Below, piece by piece: positions 26,288-33,510 of a stretch of DNA of 64,000 nt. The stretch is taken from positions 1 to 64,000 of the forward strand of contig NZ_NASZ01000023.1 in NCBI RefSeq assembly GCF_014596575.1, read 5' to 3'. The notes under the pieces were generated by a model. It searched no databases, had not been told where the DNA came from, and saw nothing but the letters and a program-made list of their open reading frames with translations. This DNA is from Flavobacterium pokkalii. GTDB lineage: Bacteria > Bacteroidota > Bacteroidia > Flavobacteriales > Flavobacteriaceae. The position numbers and the translations under genes are program-made. Position 1 is the stretch's first letter; every line of letters starts with the position of its first letter.

Positions 26288-27691
26288 TTAGTGTTTGTAA
26301 ACTTCCCACCCCATGTAATTTCCAAGGGCTTCTTCCAGAATGGCTGCTGTTTTGGAAGCATTCATAACGACATGATGTTCGAAACCATTTTTGCAAACGT
26401 ATTGCATTAATCCCTGTAAATCCGGTATTTGAGCTACGGCTCGGTTACCAAAAGTATTGAGTTCGTCGTTTGTCAATTCGCCTTCGCCAATGTACACTTT
26501 GATAATTCCTTTTGGGTCATCGGTACTGATACGGCCATAAGTTAATGGCATGGCTGGCGTTCTTCCGTCCAAAGCGCCATATGTATTTTCAACCCCAACA
26601 GAAGTTCCTAAAATGGGTGCATTACTCAATTGAATATCCGGCAAGAAGGATTTAGCCCAGTTTCCACAGTGGAAGAGCACACATTTTTCAGGATCGTCGG
26701 CGTAGTTGTTGTTCCAGTCCACCAAGGCACTCGGAGAACCCGAAGCCAATTGCATCGCATACATACTCAAAGTTCCGGTTACGTCCACTTCACAGGCACT
26801 TGGCAACATGTTTTCGCTCATGATACTCATGCTGGTACACACGTTACAACCATAATTTTGCTGTAAAGAAGTCCAACATTGGATAGCAGTGGCATCCAGA
26901 GCATATTCTTCCATGTATTCTTTTAAAACTACATCCAGTTTGGCAATTTGAACCATCGCCTCGTTTGGAGTTTTGCCCTGAGCAACGTAGGCATTGATAG
27001 ATTCTAAATGTGCTTTAACTTTAGTATCCTCAGCGGTTAATTTATTGGCTTTCCCTAAGATTTCTGATAAGTCGAAAGTGGTTACGCTGATACCGTGTCT
27101 TTGTAATATTTTTTCAGAATAACGAACGGTGTTAAAAGCTCCCGGTCTGGCTCCGATTGCACCGATACGAACATTACGCATCCCTTTTACCACACGACAA
27201 ACAGCTGTGAAATCCAATAAGTCTTTTTGGAAAATTGGGTCAGACGGACTCATGACATGCTGAGAAGTCAACGAATATTTAATGCCGTATTGGTATAAGT
27301 TGTTGCAAACCGAAATTTTCCCACACCAGGAATCACGACGGTTAACCACATTCATTTTTGTCAATTCATCCGGATAGGCCTGAATTAAAACCGGAACGTT
27401 TAAATTGGCTAATTTCAAAGTGTCGGCAACACCTTTTTCGTCTCCGAAATTAGGAAGCAATACCAGTACTCCCATAATTTCTTCCTGGTGTTTTTTGAAT
27501 AAATCCGCGCATTTTTGTGCTTCTTTATAGGTTTCTACACCGCCCAGTTTGGTAGCGTTACTGTCTAATAAAATAGGTTTGATGTTTAATTTTTCAAACA
27601 CTTCAATGATTTCAATTCTCGCTTTTTCGACTAAACTGTCCGGAAAAAAATCTCTGTTTCCTATAATTACTCCTAATGTTGATGTTGCCAT
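26288..27691 (-). CDS. L-fucose/L-arabinose isomerase family protein
   Basis: This 467-residue protein is in the FucI/AraA superfamily of Mn-dependent aldose-ketose isomerases. Candidate metal ligands are Glu301 (ACEVDVTGTL) and Asp325 (SALVDWNNNY), 24 residues apart as in E. coli FucI. Candidate ligand histidines are His341 and His439/440 (FEHHVV), spaced about as in AraA. It is shorter than FucI and about the size of the distant family members found in many catabolic operons. It would convert an imported aldose to a ketose for the transketolase or kinase. The substrate is unknown. It leads the enzyme genes 48 bases after the regulator. Confidence 0.88.
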   Translation of the reverse strand: MATSTLGVIIGNRDFFPDSLVEKARIEIIEVFEKLNIKPILLDSNATKLGGVETYKEAQKCADLFKKHQEEIMGVLVLLPNFGDEKGVADTLKLANLNVPVLIQAYPDELTKMNVVNRRDSWCGKISVCNNLYQYGIKYSLTSQHVMSPSDPIFQKDLLDFTAVCRVVKGMRNVRIGAIGARPGAFNTVRYSEKILQRHGISVTTFDLSEILGKANKLTAEDTKVKAHLESINAYVAQGKTPNEAMVQIAKLDVVLKEYMEEYALDATAIQCWTSLQQNYGCNVCTSMSIMSENMLPSACEVDVTGTLSMYAMQLASGSPSALVDWNNNYADDPEKCVLFHCGNWAKSFLPDIQLSNAPILGTSVGVENTYGALDGRTPAMPLTYGRISTDDPKGIIKVYIGEGELTNDELNTFGNRAVAQIPDLQGLMQYVCKNGFEHHVVMNASKTAAILEEALGNYMGWEVYKH

Positions 27692-27739
27692 TTTATGAAT
27701 TCTTTAGTTTTATTTTTTAATTTTTTGTTTTTATTTCAA

Positions 27740-28501
27740 TCAGGAAACAATGACTTCTATTTCATTGTCTCTGAATACTTCTTTGTGTTTTTCTTCGATG
27801 TCTCCATCGGTAATGATGTAATCAATTAGGGATAAGGCACCCAGACTGGCTAAAGCACTTTTACCAATTTTAGTACTGTCGGCTACCAAATAAGTGACTT
27901 CGGCTGCTTCAATCATGGCTTTTTTAACTACTAAATCGCTAATACTAGGATAGGTAAGTCCTGATTTTAAGGAAATTCCGGCTGTGGCCAAAAATAATTT
28001 TTGCACATTGAGTCCTTTGAAAAAGTCAGCGGCTTTTTGTCCGGTTAAGGATAATGTAGGCGGTTTAAATTCGCCTCCGGTCATAATTACTTCAATGTCA
28101 GGGTCGGTTCCTAACAGCAAAGCAATGTTTAACGCATTGGTAATTACTGTTAATTGCTTGTTCCCTTTAAGTTTTTTGGCAATTTCAGTGGTTGTCGAAC
28201 CGGAATCCAGAATGATGGTGTCTCCGTTTTCAATAAATTCCAGGCATTTCTGGGCGATTGCCGATTTTTGTTCTAAATTTTCCTGACGCTGAAGCGAAAA
28301 GCTTCTTACTTGATCTTCAACGTTTTTGATACTTGCTCCTCCGTGTTCTTTTAAAATTAGCCCCTCACTTTCTAATTTTTCAAGATCCTGACGAATAGTT
28401 ACTTCGGTAACTTTAAACAGACGGGCTAAATCAATAACTTTAGCAAAACCGTCTTCTTTTAATAAATCGAGAATTTTCTCTCTTCGTTGATTGGGTAACA
28501 T
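27740..28501 (-). CDS. DeoR/GlpR-family transcriptional regulator
   Basis: This 253-residue repressor-type protein has an N-terminal DeoR helix-turn-helix (MLPNQRREKILDLLKEDGFA, then VTIRQDLEKLESEGLILKEHGG). The C-terminal sugar-phosphate sensor domain has NGDTIILDSGSTTTEIAK and LFLATAGIS. The family responds to phosphorylated sugar intermediates. It is the first gene of the sugar cluster and most likely controls it and itself. A 13-base direct repeat upstream (28542-28554 and 28562-28574) is a candidate operator. Confidence 0.93.
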   Translation of the reverse strand: MLPNQRREKILDLLKEDGFAKVIDLARLFKVTEVTIRQDLEKLESEGLILKEHGGASIKNVEDQVRSFSLQRQENLEQKSAIAQKCLEFIENGDTIILDSGSTTTEIAKKLKGNKQLTVITNALNIALLLGTDPDIEVIMTGGEFKPPTLSLTGQKAADFFKGLNVQKLFLATAGISLKSGLTYPSISDLVVKKAMIEAAEVTYLVADSTKIGKSALASLGALSLIDYIITDGDIEEKHKEVFRDNEIEVIVS

Positions 28502-28534
28502 AAATTGTTTTTTCTTTTTGTGTTAGTGTGAAAA

Positions 28535-28574
28535 CAAATATAAAAGAAAATAAACGAAAGAAAAAGAAAATAAA
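28535..28574 (-). promoter_or_regulatory. Promoter with direct-repeat operator candidate for the DeoR-led sugar cluster
   Basis: On the minus strand TATATTTG (28535-28542) fits the -7 element. The 13-base sequence AAAAGAAAATAAA occurs at 28542-28554 and again at 28562-28574, exactly 20 bases apart, about two helical turns. Direct repeats of this kind are used by DeoR-type regulators, so this is a reasonable operator candidate; purine-rich sequence could also produce it by chance. Confidence 0.4.
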
Positions 28575-28699
28575 AGTTAATTTTTGATAGAACGAATTAA
28601 AATTTAAGAAGCTATTTTGTTATTCGAAAAAAATAAGGGTTTTTATTGAGGTTTTTTATTGTCTACAAGATTGCAAAGCTTTCAGGTTTTGTTTAGTAT

Positions 28700-29050
28700 T
28701 CGCCGCAAACTTGTCATGCTGACGAAGGAAGCATCTCAAGAAGGAAATTCGAATTTTTCTTATTGTTAAGGGTACGGATTGTATCTCGAAGCTTCGCGAC
28801 TGCATTAACGTTTGTGTGTATATCGGCGTGATTGGGTTTTCATAGCTTTAGTTTAGTGAGATTGCCACGCTATCGCTCGCAATGACTTAGACCACTTAAT
28901 ATGTCATACTGACGAAGGAAGCAATCTTATCCAGTAATTTCAATTTTTTTATGAAAACCGGTAAGGATTTATGTTTAGTAAACCCCGTTGCAAACGCTAT
29001 GATTTATCTATTTATGTAAGTAGGCACTCGTTGCAAACGAGCGCCAGATG
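28700..29050. repeat. Cluster of dispersed intergenic repeats
   Basis: This region lies inside the 570-base gap at 28502-29071. It holds GTCATGCTGACGAAGGAAGC (28713) and a variant at 28903, and GAGATTGCCACGCTATCGCT (from 28858). It also holds a copy of GGCACTCGTT-GCA-AACGAGCGCC (29023-29045). The 45 bases before that hairpin also resemble those before the copy at 16692. No gene is seen. Confidence 0.75.
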
Positions 29051-29071
29051 GTAGTGATTCTTTAGTTTTTA

Positions 29072-29509
29072 TTAATAATCATTGAAATTTTCATCATCCC
29101 AAATTTTTTGGACTAAATATCTTTTACAAAAGTTGTAATGCTTTATTATTCCTTTTTCAGGATTTCTATTGTATTTGAAAATCCAAATTTCGTTACCGAC
29201 TATTTTTATTCTACGAAATTTACGATCACCGCAAGCATCACTTGAACAAATCTGAATGGAAGATTTCTTTAAAATCACTTTTCCTTTAGTATCAATTATT
29301 CGGTCGATAGTATTTACTTTTTTGTGAGCTAATTTCCAAAAAATGAATTTTCGTGGCTTCTCAATTCTTTCGGTTTTTAAAGTGAGTTCTTTGATAAAAC
29401 ATTCTTTTTTATTTCGGATAGTGTCCAAAGCAGTGTTTATATTGTTTGTTCCAAATGCGGAAAAAGAATAGAAATTTAAAAAGATTGCTATTAAAACTAT
29501 TGTTCGCAT
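29072..29509 (-). CDS. Hypothetical secreted protein
   Basis: This 145-residue protein starts at ATG 29509, chosen because it gives a signal peptide (MRTIVLIAIFLNFYSFSAFG); the longer frame upstream runs into the neighbouring gene. The mature part is lysine-rich and strand-like, with QICSSDACGDRKFRRIK, whose cysteine pair could form a disulfide. No domain was recognised. It overlaps the preceding PLDc_N gene by 13 bases, so the two are probably co-transcribed. Confidence 0.6.
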   Translation of the reverse strand: MRTIVLIAIFLNFYSFSAFGTNNINTALDTIRNKKECFIKELTLKTERIEKPRKFIFWKLAHKKVNTIDRIIDTKGKVILKKSSIQICSSDACGDRKFRRIKIVGNEIWIFKYNRNPEKGIIKHYNFCKRYLVQKIWDDENFNDY

Positions 29510-29715
29510 TTTCTTCTTTTGCCAATGAATAAGTATAATAAAGAACCTATAAATGGAACCAAAAGAACCACTAAAATCCATATAAGTTTGTCATTATGGA
29601 GAAACTTATTTTTTAAAATATCGATTAAACAATAAATCCAAAGTCCAAGAGATAAAAAGATTATTATTTGCCAAAACATTAGCCCAATTGAGAAATCATT
29701 AATTACCTTATCCAT
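29497..29715 (-). CDS. Small membrane protein with PLDc_N-type domain
   Basis: This 72-residue protein has two TM segments (about residues 10-32 and 43-63). The sequence LIWILVVLLVPFIGSLLYLFIGKRRK matches the phospholipase D-nuclease N-terminal (PLDc_N) module, here as a stand-alone membrane domain. Such small proteins occur in Bacteroidota and Firmicutes, sometimes in bacteriocin immunity or envelope contexts; no function is assigned. It overlaps the downstream secreted protein gene. Confidence 0.72.
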   Translation of the reverse strand: MDKVINDFSIGLMFWQIIIFLSLGLWIYCLIDILKNKFLHNDKLIWILVVLLVPFIGSLLYLFIGKRRKCEQ

Positions 29716-29764
29716 ATTTTTATTTTTTCTGTATACTTATTAAAATTTTTAGTCAATTTTCACT

Positions 29765-29787
29765 AGCACTCCTTGCAAACGAGTGCC
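29765..29787. repeat. Third copy of the GGCACTCGTT hairpin repeat
   Basis: AGCACTCCTTGCAAACGAGTGCC, a slightly degraded copy of the hairpins at 16692-16714 and 29023-29045. Confidence 0.65.
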
Positions 29788-29924
29788 AAGTGGGAGTAAC
29801 AATCAATCCTAATCAGGATTTTGCTACTTTAATATAGCACATATCCCAACAAAAATAGAAATACTATTTTTATTACAAAAGATAAGAGAGTAGTAATTTG
29901 CGGTAAAGAGTCAAGAAAAAAAAC

Positions 29925-30602
29925 TTAACTCATCTTTTTCAGCTTAGGAATGTCTTTCAGGATGATTTTTTTTCCTTTTAATTCAATTAAGCCTAATTTG
30001 TTAAAATCAGATAATAGGCGGATGCAGCTTTCGGTAGCGGTACCAATCATGCTGGCGAGTTCGTCGCGGCTAAGTTGGATTTTTAAGGAATCGTCTTCGT
30101 TTTTGCCAAAAGTATCCTGAAGGTAGAGCAGGGTTTCAGCCAGACGTTCTTTTACGGTTTTTTGAGCCATGTTTACCATTTGGCTGTCGGCTTCTTTCAG
30201 GTCACCGCAAATGGTACGCATCACATTCATAGAAAACTGGTTGTTTTTGTCAAAAAAGCCCATGATTTCACTTTTCGGAATAAAACAAACCTGCATGTCT
30301 TCGAGAGCAACGGCACTTAAATTCACGGGTTCTTCACTTATCATCGAACGTTGCCCTAAAAGTTCTCCTTTGGTCACCAGTTTTACAATATGATCTTTCC
30401 CATTCTGACTCAATTTAGTCAATTTGCAAACGCCGTCTTTTACGCAAAAAATGCCATTGACATTTTCGCCTTCTTCAAAGATCACTTCTCCTTTTTTTAC
30501 TAAACGGGAAGTCTTGCATTCGGCAAGTTTGACTAATTCCTCTTTGTTTAGTGCTTTCAGAGAGCTGAATTCTCTAACGATACATTGTTCACATTTGCTC
30601 AT
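29925..30602 (-). CDS. Crp/Fnr-family regulator next to the cbb3 oxidase genes
   Basis: This 225-residue protein has a cNMP-binding-like beta roll (GEVIFEEGENVNGIFCVKDG, GELLGQRSMI) and a C-terminal Crp-type helix-turn-helix (LSRDELASMIGTATESCIRLL). The N-terminus has Cys4 and Cys7 (SKCEQC) plus Cys29, suggestive of an Fe-S cluster as in Fnr, though spacing differs from E. coli FNR. It is divergent from ccoI, with a TGA-N6-TCA palindrome between them. A role as oxygen-responsive activator of the cbb3 genes is likely from context. Confidence 0.88.
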   Translation of the reverse strand: MSKCEQCIVREFSSLKALNKEELVKLAECKTSRLVKKGEVIFEEGENVNGIFCVKDGVCKLTKLSQNGKDHIVKLVTKGELLGQRSMISEEPVNLSAVALEDMQVCFIPKSEIMGFFDKNNQFSMNVMRTICGDLKEADSQMVNMAQKTVKERLAETLLYLQDTFGKNEDDSLKIQLSRDELASMIGTATESCIRLLSDFNKLGLIELKGKKIILKDIPKLKKMS

Positions 30603-30642
30603 TTTGAATGAATGATTTGATTATTTACAAAATTAAGTATTT

Positions 30643-30660
30643 ATATGACATATATCATAT
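30643..30660. promoter_or_regulatory. Crp/Fnr-type operator between the regulator and ccoI
   Basis: ATATGA-CATATA-TCATAT is a perfect 6-base inverted repeat with a 6-base spacer, containing the TGA-N6-TCA pattern of Crp/Fnr sites. It lies 40 bases from both divergent genes. A near-identical site is at 33198-33213. Confidence 0.6.
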
Positions 30661-30699
30661 TTTAAGTGTTATTCCTTTAAGAATTTTGCATTAGGTAAA

Positions 30700-33108
30700 A
30701 TGAGCAAAGTTATGGATACACAAAACTGTTTCCATTGTGGTTTAGATATTGTAAAAGAAGCTGAAATATTGTTTGACCAAAAGACATTTTGTTGTGCCGG
30801 TTGTAAAACGGTTTACGAAATTTTTAGTCTGAACGATTTGAGTTGTTATTACGATTTTGAAAAATCACCAGGAGCAAGTCCGCAGGACATAAAAGGAAAA
30901 TATGATTTCTTAGAAAATGAAAACATCGTTTCGAAATTATTGGAATTTCAAGAGGCTACAACCGCTATTGTTTCACTTAGCATTCCTCATATACATTGCA
31001 GCTCTTGTATTTGGATTCTGGAAAATTTACAGCGTCTTCAAAAAGGAATAAGCAGTTCTCAGGTTAATTTTCCGGAGAAAAAAGTACGTATTATTTATAA
31101 TCCCGCCGAAGTTTCGCTAAGTACTATTGTGTATTTGCTCGGATCTATTGGTTACGAACCTTATATTAGTTTAAAGAATTACGAAACACCTCAAACCAAA
31201 ACCGACAGAAGTCTGACCTATAAATTAGGCGTGGCTTTCTTTTGTTTTGGAAATATCATGTTGCTTTCGTTTCCCGAATATTTTGAGGTAAAAGAATTTT
31301 GGCTGGACAATTACAAACCGTTTTTCCGCTGGCTGATTTTTGCTCTGTCGCTGCCTTCTTTTTTGTACTCCGGAAGCGGTTATTATGTTTCGGCTTACAA
31401 AAGTATCCGGTCTAAAATGTTAAACATCGATGTGCCCATTGCTTTAGGGATTATCGTGATGTTTATCCGAAGTGTAGTTGATATCATTTTTGATTACGGT
31501 TCTGGTTTTTTTGACAGTTTGACCGGTTTAATTTTCTTTATGCTTTTAGGAAAAATGTTCCAAATTAAAACTTATAGTTTTTTAAGTTTTGAAAGGGATT
31601 TTAAATCCTATTTTCCGGTTGCCGTTACCCGGATTAATGCCGACAGTTCTGAAGAAAGCGTTCCGGTTTATGATATTCAAAAAGGCGATCGATTATTGAT
31701 TCGAAATCAGGAATTGATTCCGGTGGATGGAATTTTAATAAGTGATAATACCGCTATCGATTACAGTTTTGTTACCGGAGAAGCTATTCCGATAAACAAA
31801 AAATCCGGAGATAAAATTTTTGCCGGAGGAAAACAACTGGGTAAGGTAATTGAAATGGAAGTGCTGTTTTCGGTTTCCCAAAGTTATTTAACCCAATTGT
31901 GGAGCAATGATGTTTTTCAGAAAAAAGTAACACAAAAACACAAAAGTATTACCGATGCCATCAGTCGTTATTTTACGGTGGTTTTGCTGCTGATTGCTTT
32001 CGCGGCTTTTGGTTATTGGATTTTTATTGATATCAATAAAGCTTTCAATGTTTTTACCGCGATTTTAATTGTGGCCTGTCCTTGTGCATTGGCCTTAACG
32101 GCTCCGTTTACTTTAGGGAATATTCTGCGAATTGTAGGCAAGCAAAAATTCTATCTCAAAAACGCATTGGTTATTGAACAATTAGCCAAAGTGGATACGC
32201 TGGTTTTTGATAAAACCGGAACCATTACTTCTAATGCAGCATCAAATATTTTTTATGAAGGGAAGCCTTTTACGGAAGCTAATTTGGTTCGAATCAAATC
32301 AGTGTTGCGGGGTTCTAATCATCCGTTGAGCAGGATGTTGTATGATATGTTGCCGGAAGCGGGCAAAATAACCATTAGCGAATTTGAAGAAATTACCGGA
32401 AAAGGAATTCAGGCGCGGGTAGTGGGGAGTTTGGTAAAAATTGGTTCGGCTGCTTTTGCCGGAATGCCGGAAGAACAGCAGAGTTTACAAACTTCGGTAC
32501 ATATCCAAATTGACGGCGTTTATTTTGGGAAATATATTTTTAAAAATCAATATCGGGACGGATTAGAGCTTTTGTTTAAAAGTTTGCATAAAGAATACCA
32601 AATCAAAGTTTTATCAGGCGATAATGAAGGTGGAAAAACAGCTTTGAAAAAGCTTTTACCAGCGGGAACCGAATTGGTTTTCAATCAAAAACCGGAACAA
32701 AAACTGGAATTTATCAAACAATTACAGGATTCGGGCAAAAATGTAATGATGGTTGGTGACGGACTGAATGATGCCGGAGCATTGGCACAAAGTGATGTGG
32801 GCGTTTCGATTTCTGAAAATGTGAATGTTTTTTCTCCCGCCTGCGATGCTATTCTGGAAGCGGGACAGTTTCAAAAATTGCATTATTTCTTAAAACTTTC
32901 TAAAAAAGCCATGAAAGTAATCAAGATGAGTTTTGGTTTGTCTCTGTTGTATAATGTGGTAGGGTTGAGCTTTGCAATAACAGGCCATTTGGATCCTTTA
33001 ATAGCCGCGATTTTGATGCCTCTGAGTACGATTACTATTGTGAGTTTTGTGACTTTAATGAGTAATTATTATGCTAAGAAGTTAGAAGTTAGGGGTTATG
33101 AGTTATGA
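30700..33108 (+). CDS. ccoI: Copper-translocating P-type ATPase for cbb3 oxidase assembly (CcoI/FixI)
   Basis: This 802-residue P1B-type ATPase has N-terminal Cys clusters (CFHCG at 10-14, CCAGC at 31-35) and a metal-binding HCSSC (Cys100, Cys103). The membrane part has the CPC metal site in VACPCALAL, and the phosphorylation motif DKTGT follows. The hinge MMVGDGLNDAGALAQSDVG is present. CcoI exports or loads copper for the cbb3 oxidase. ATG 30712 is an alternative start. The last residues (KLEVRGYEL) come from a repeat sequence that has run into the gene end. Confidence 0.95.
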   Translation: MSKVMDTQNCFHCGLDIVKEAEILFDQKTFCCAGCKTVYEIFSLNDLSCYYDFEKSPGASPQDIKGKYDFLENENIVSKLLEFQEATTAIVSLSIPHIHCSSCIWILENLQRLQKGISSSQVNFPEKKVRIIYNPAEVSLSTIVYLLGSIGYEPYISLKNYETPQTKTDRSLTYKLGVAFFCFGNIMLLSFPEYFEVKEFWLDNYKPFFRWLIFALSLPSFLYSGSGYYVSAYKSIRSKMLNIDVPIALGIIVMFIRSVVDIIFDYGSGFFDSLTGLIFFMLLGKMFQIKTYSFLSFERDFKSYFPVAVTRINADSSEESVPVYDIQKGDRLLIRNQELIPVDGILISDNTAIDYSFVTGEAIPINKKSGDKIFAGGKQLGKVIEMEVLFSVSQSYLTQLWSNDVFQKKVTQKHKSITDAISRYFTVVLLLIAFAAFGYWIFIDINKAFNVFTAILIVACPCALALTAPFTLGNILRIVGKQKFYLKNALVIEQLAKVDTLVFDKTGTITSNAASNIFYEGKPFTEANLVRIKSVLRGSNHPLSRMLYDMLPEAGKITISEFEEITGKGIQARVVGSLVKIGSAAFAGMPEEQQSLQTSVHIQIDGVYFGKYIFKNQYRDGLELLFKSLHKEYQIKVLSGDNEGGKTALKKLLPAGTELVFNQKPEQKLEFIKQLQDSGKNVMMVGDGLNDAGALAQSDVGVSISENVNVFSPACDAILEAGQFQKLHYFLKLSKKAMKVIKMSFGLSLLYNVVGLSFAITGHLDPLIAAILMPLSTITIVSFVTLMSNYYAKKLEVRGYEL

Positions 33109-33176
33109 GTTATGAGTTGGAAAAACTTGGCGAATCTTTGCGAATAATCTTTGTGTCCCGATAGCTATCGGGATTG
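33074..33176. repeat. Dispersed repeat with CCCGATAGCTATCGGG core, overlapping the ccoI 3' end
   Basis: This holds AGTTAGAAGTTAGGGGTTATGAGTTATGAG, then GGCGAATCTTTGCG, then the palindrome CCCGATAGCTATCGGG (33157-33172) and GATTGCGGTAAAA. The reverse complement of this order occurs at 63184-63310 between trpF and trpC. Confidence 0.7.
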
Positions 33177-33197
33177 CGGTAAAATAAAAATAGTTTG

Positions 33198-33213
33198 TAT
33201 GATAAATGTCATA
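33198..33213 (+). promoter_or_regulatory. Crp/Fnr-type operator upstream of ccoS-ccoNO
   Basis: TATGA-TAAATG-TCATA has the same half sites and spacing as the site at 30643-30660 and lies 48 bases before ccoS. Confidence 0.55.
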
Positions 33214-33260
33214 TTTTCTCTAAAATGTCTAAAGTAATTTTGTTAACACAAATTTAAGGT

Positions 33261-33476
33261 ATGAGTGTCATTTATTTATTAATCACCATTAGCATTTTCG
33301 TGGCTATAGCGTTTTTAATTGCCTTTTTTATGGCAGTTAAAAGCGGTCAGTATGATGACGATTATACGCCATCGGTCAGGATGCTTTTTGACGACGAAAC
33401 AGCCAGGACGCAAAGCAGAAATCACAAGGCAAAGTCCGTTAATCAGAATACAACAACGAATTCTGAAAAAGAGTAA
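33261..33476 (+). CDS. ccoS: cbb3 oxidase maturation protein CcoS
   Basis: This 71-residue protein has one N-terminal TM helix (SVIYLLITISIFVAIAFLIAFF) followed by SGQYDDDYTPSVRMLFDD, the hallmark of CcoS. It is required for cofactor insertion into the cbb3 oxidase. It is followed 35 bases later by the fused catalytic subunit gene, and a Fnr-type site lies upstream. Confidence 0.92.
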   Translation: MSVIYLLITISIFVAIAFLIAFFMAVKSGQYDDDYTPSVRMLFDDETARTQSRNHKAKSVNQNTTTNSEKE

Positions 33477-33510
33477 AGCAATAATTTTTAAATCATTTTA
33501 ATTTTAATAT

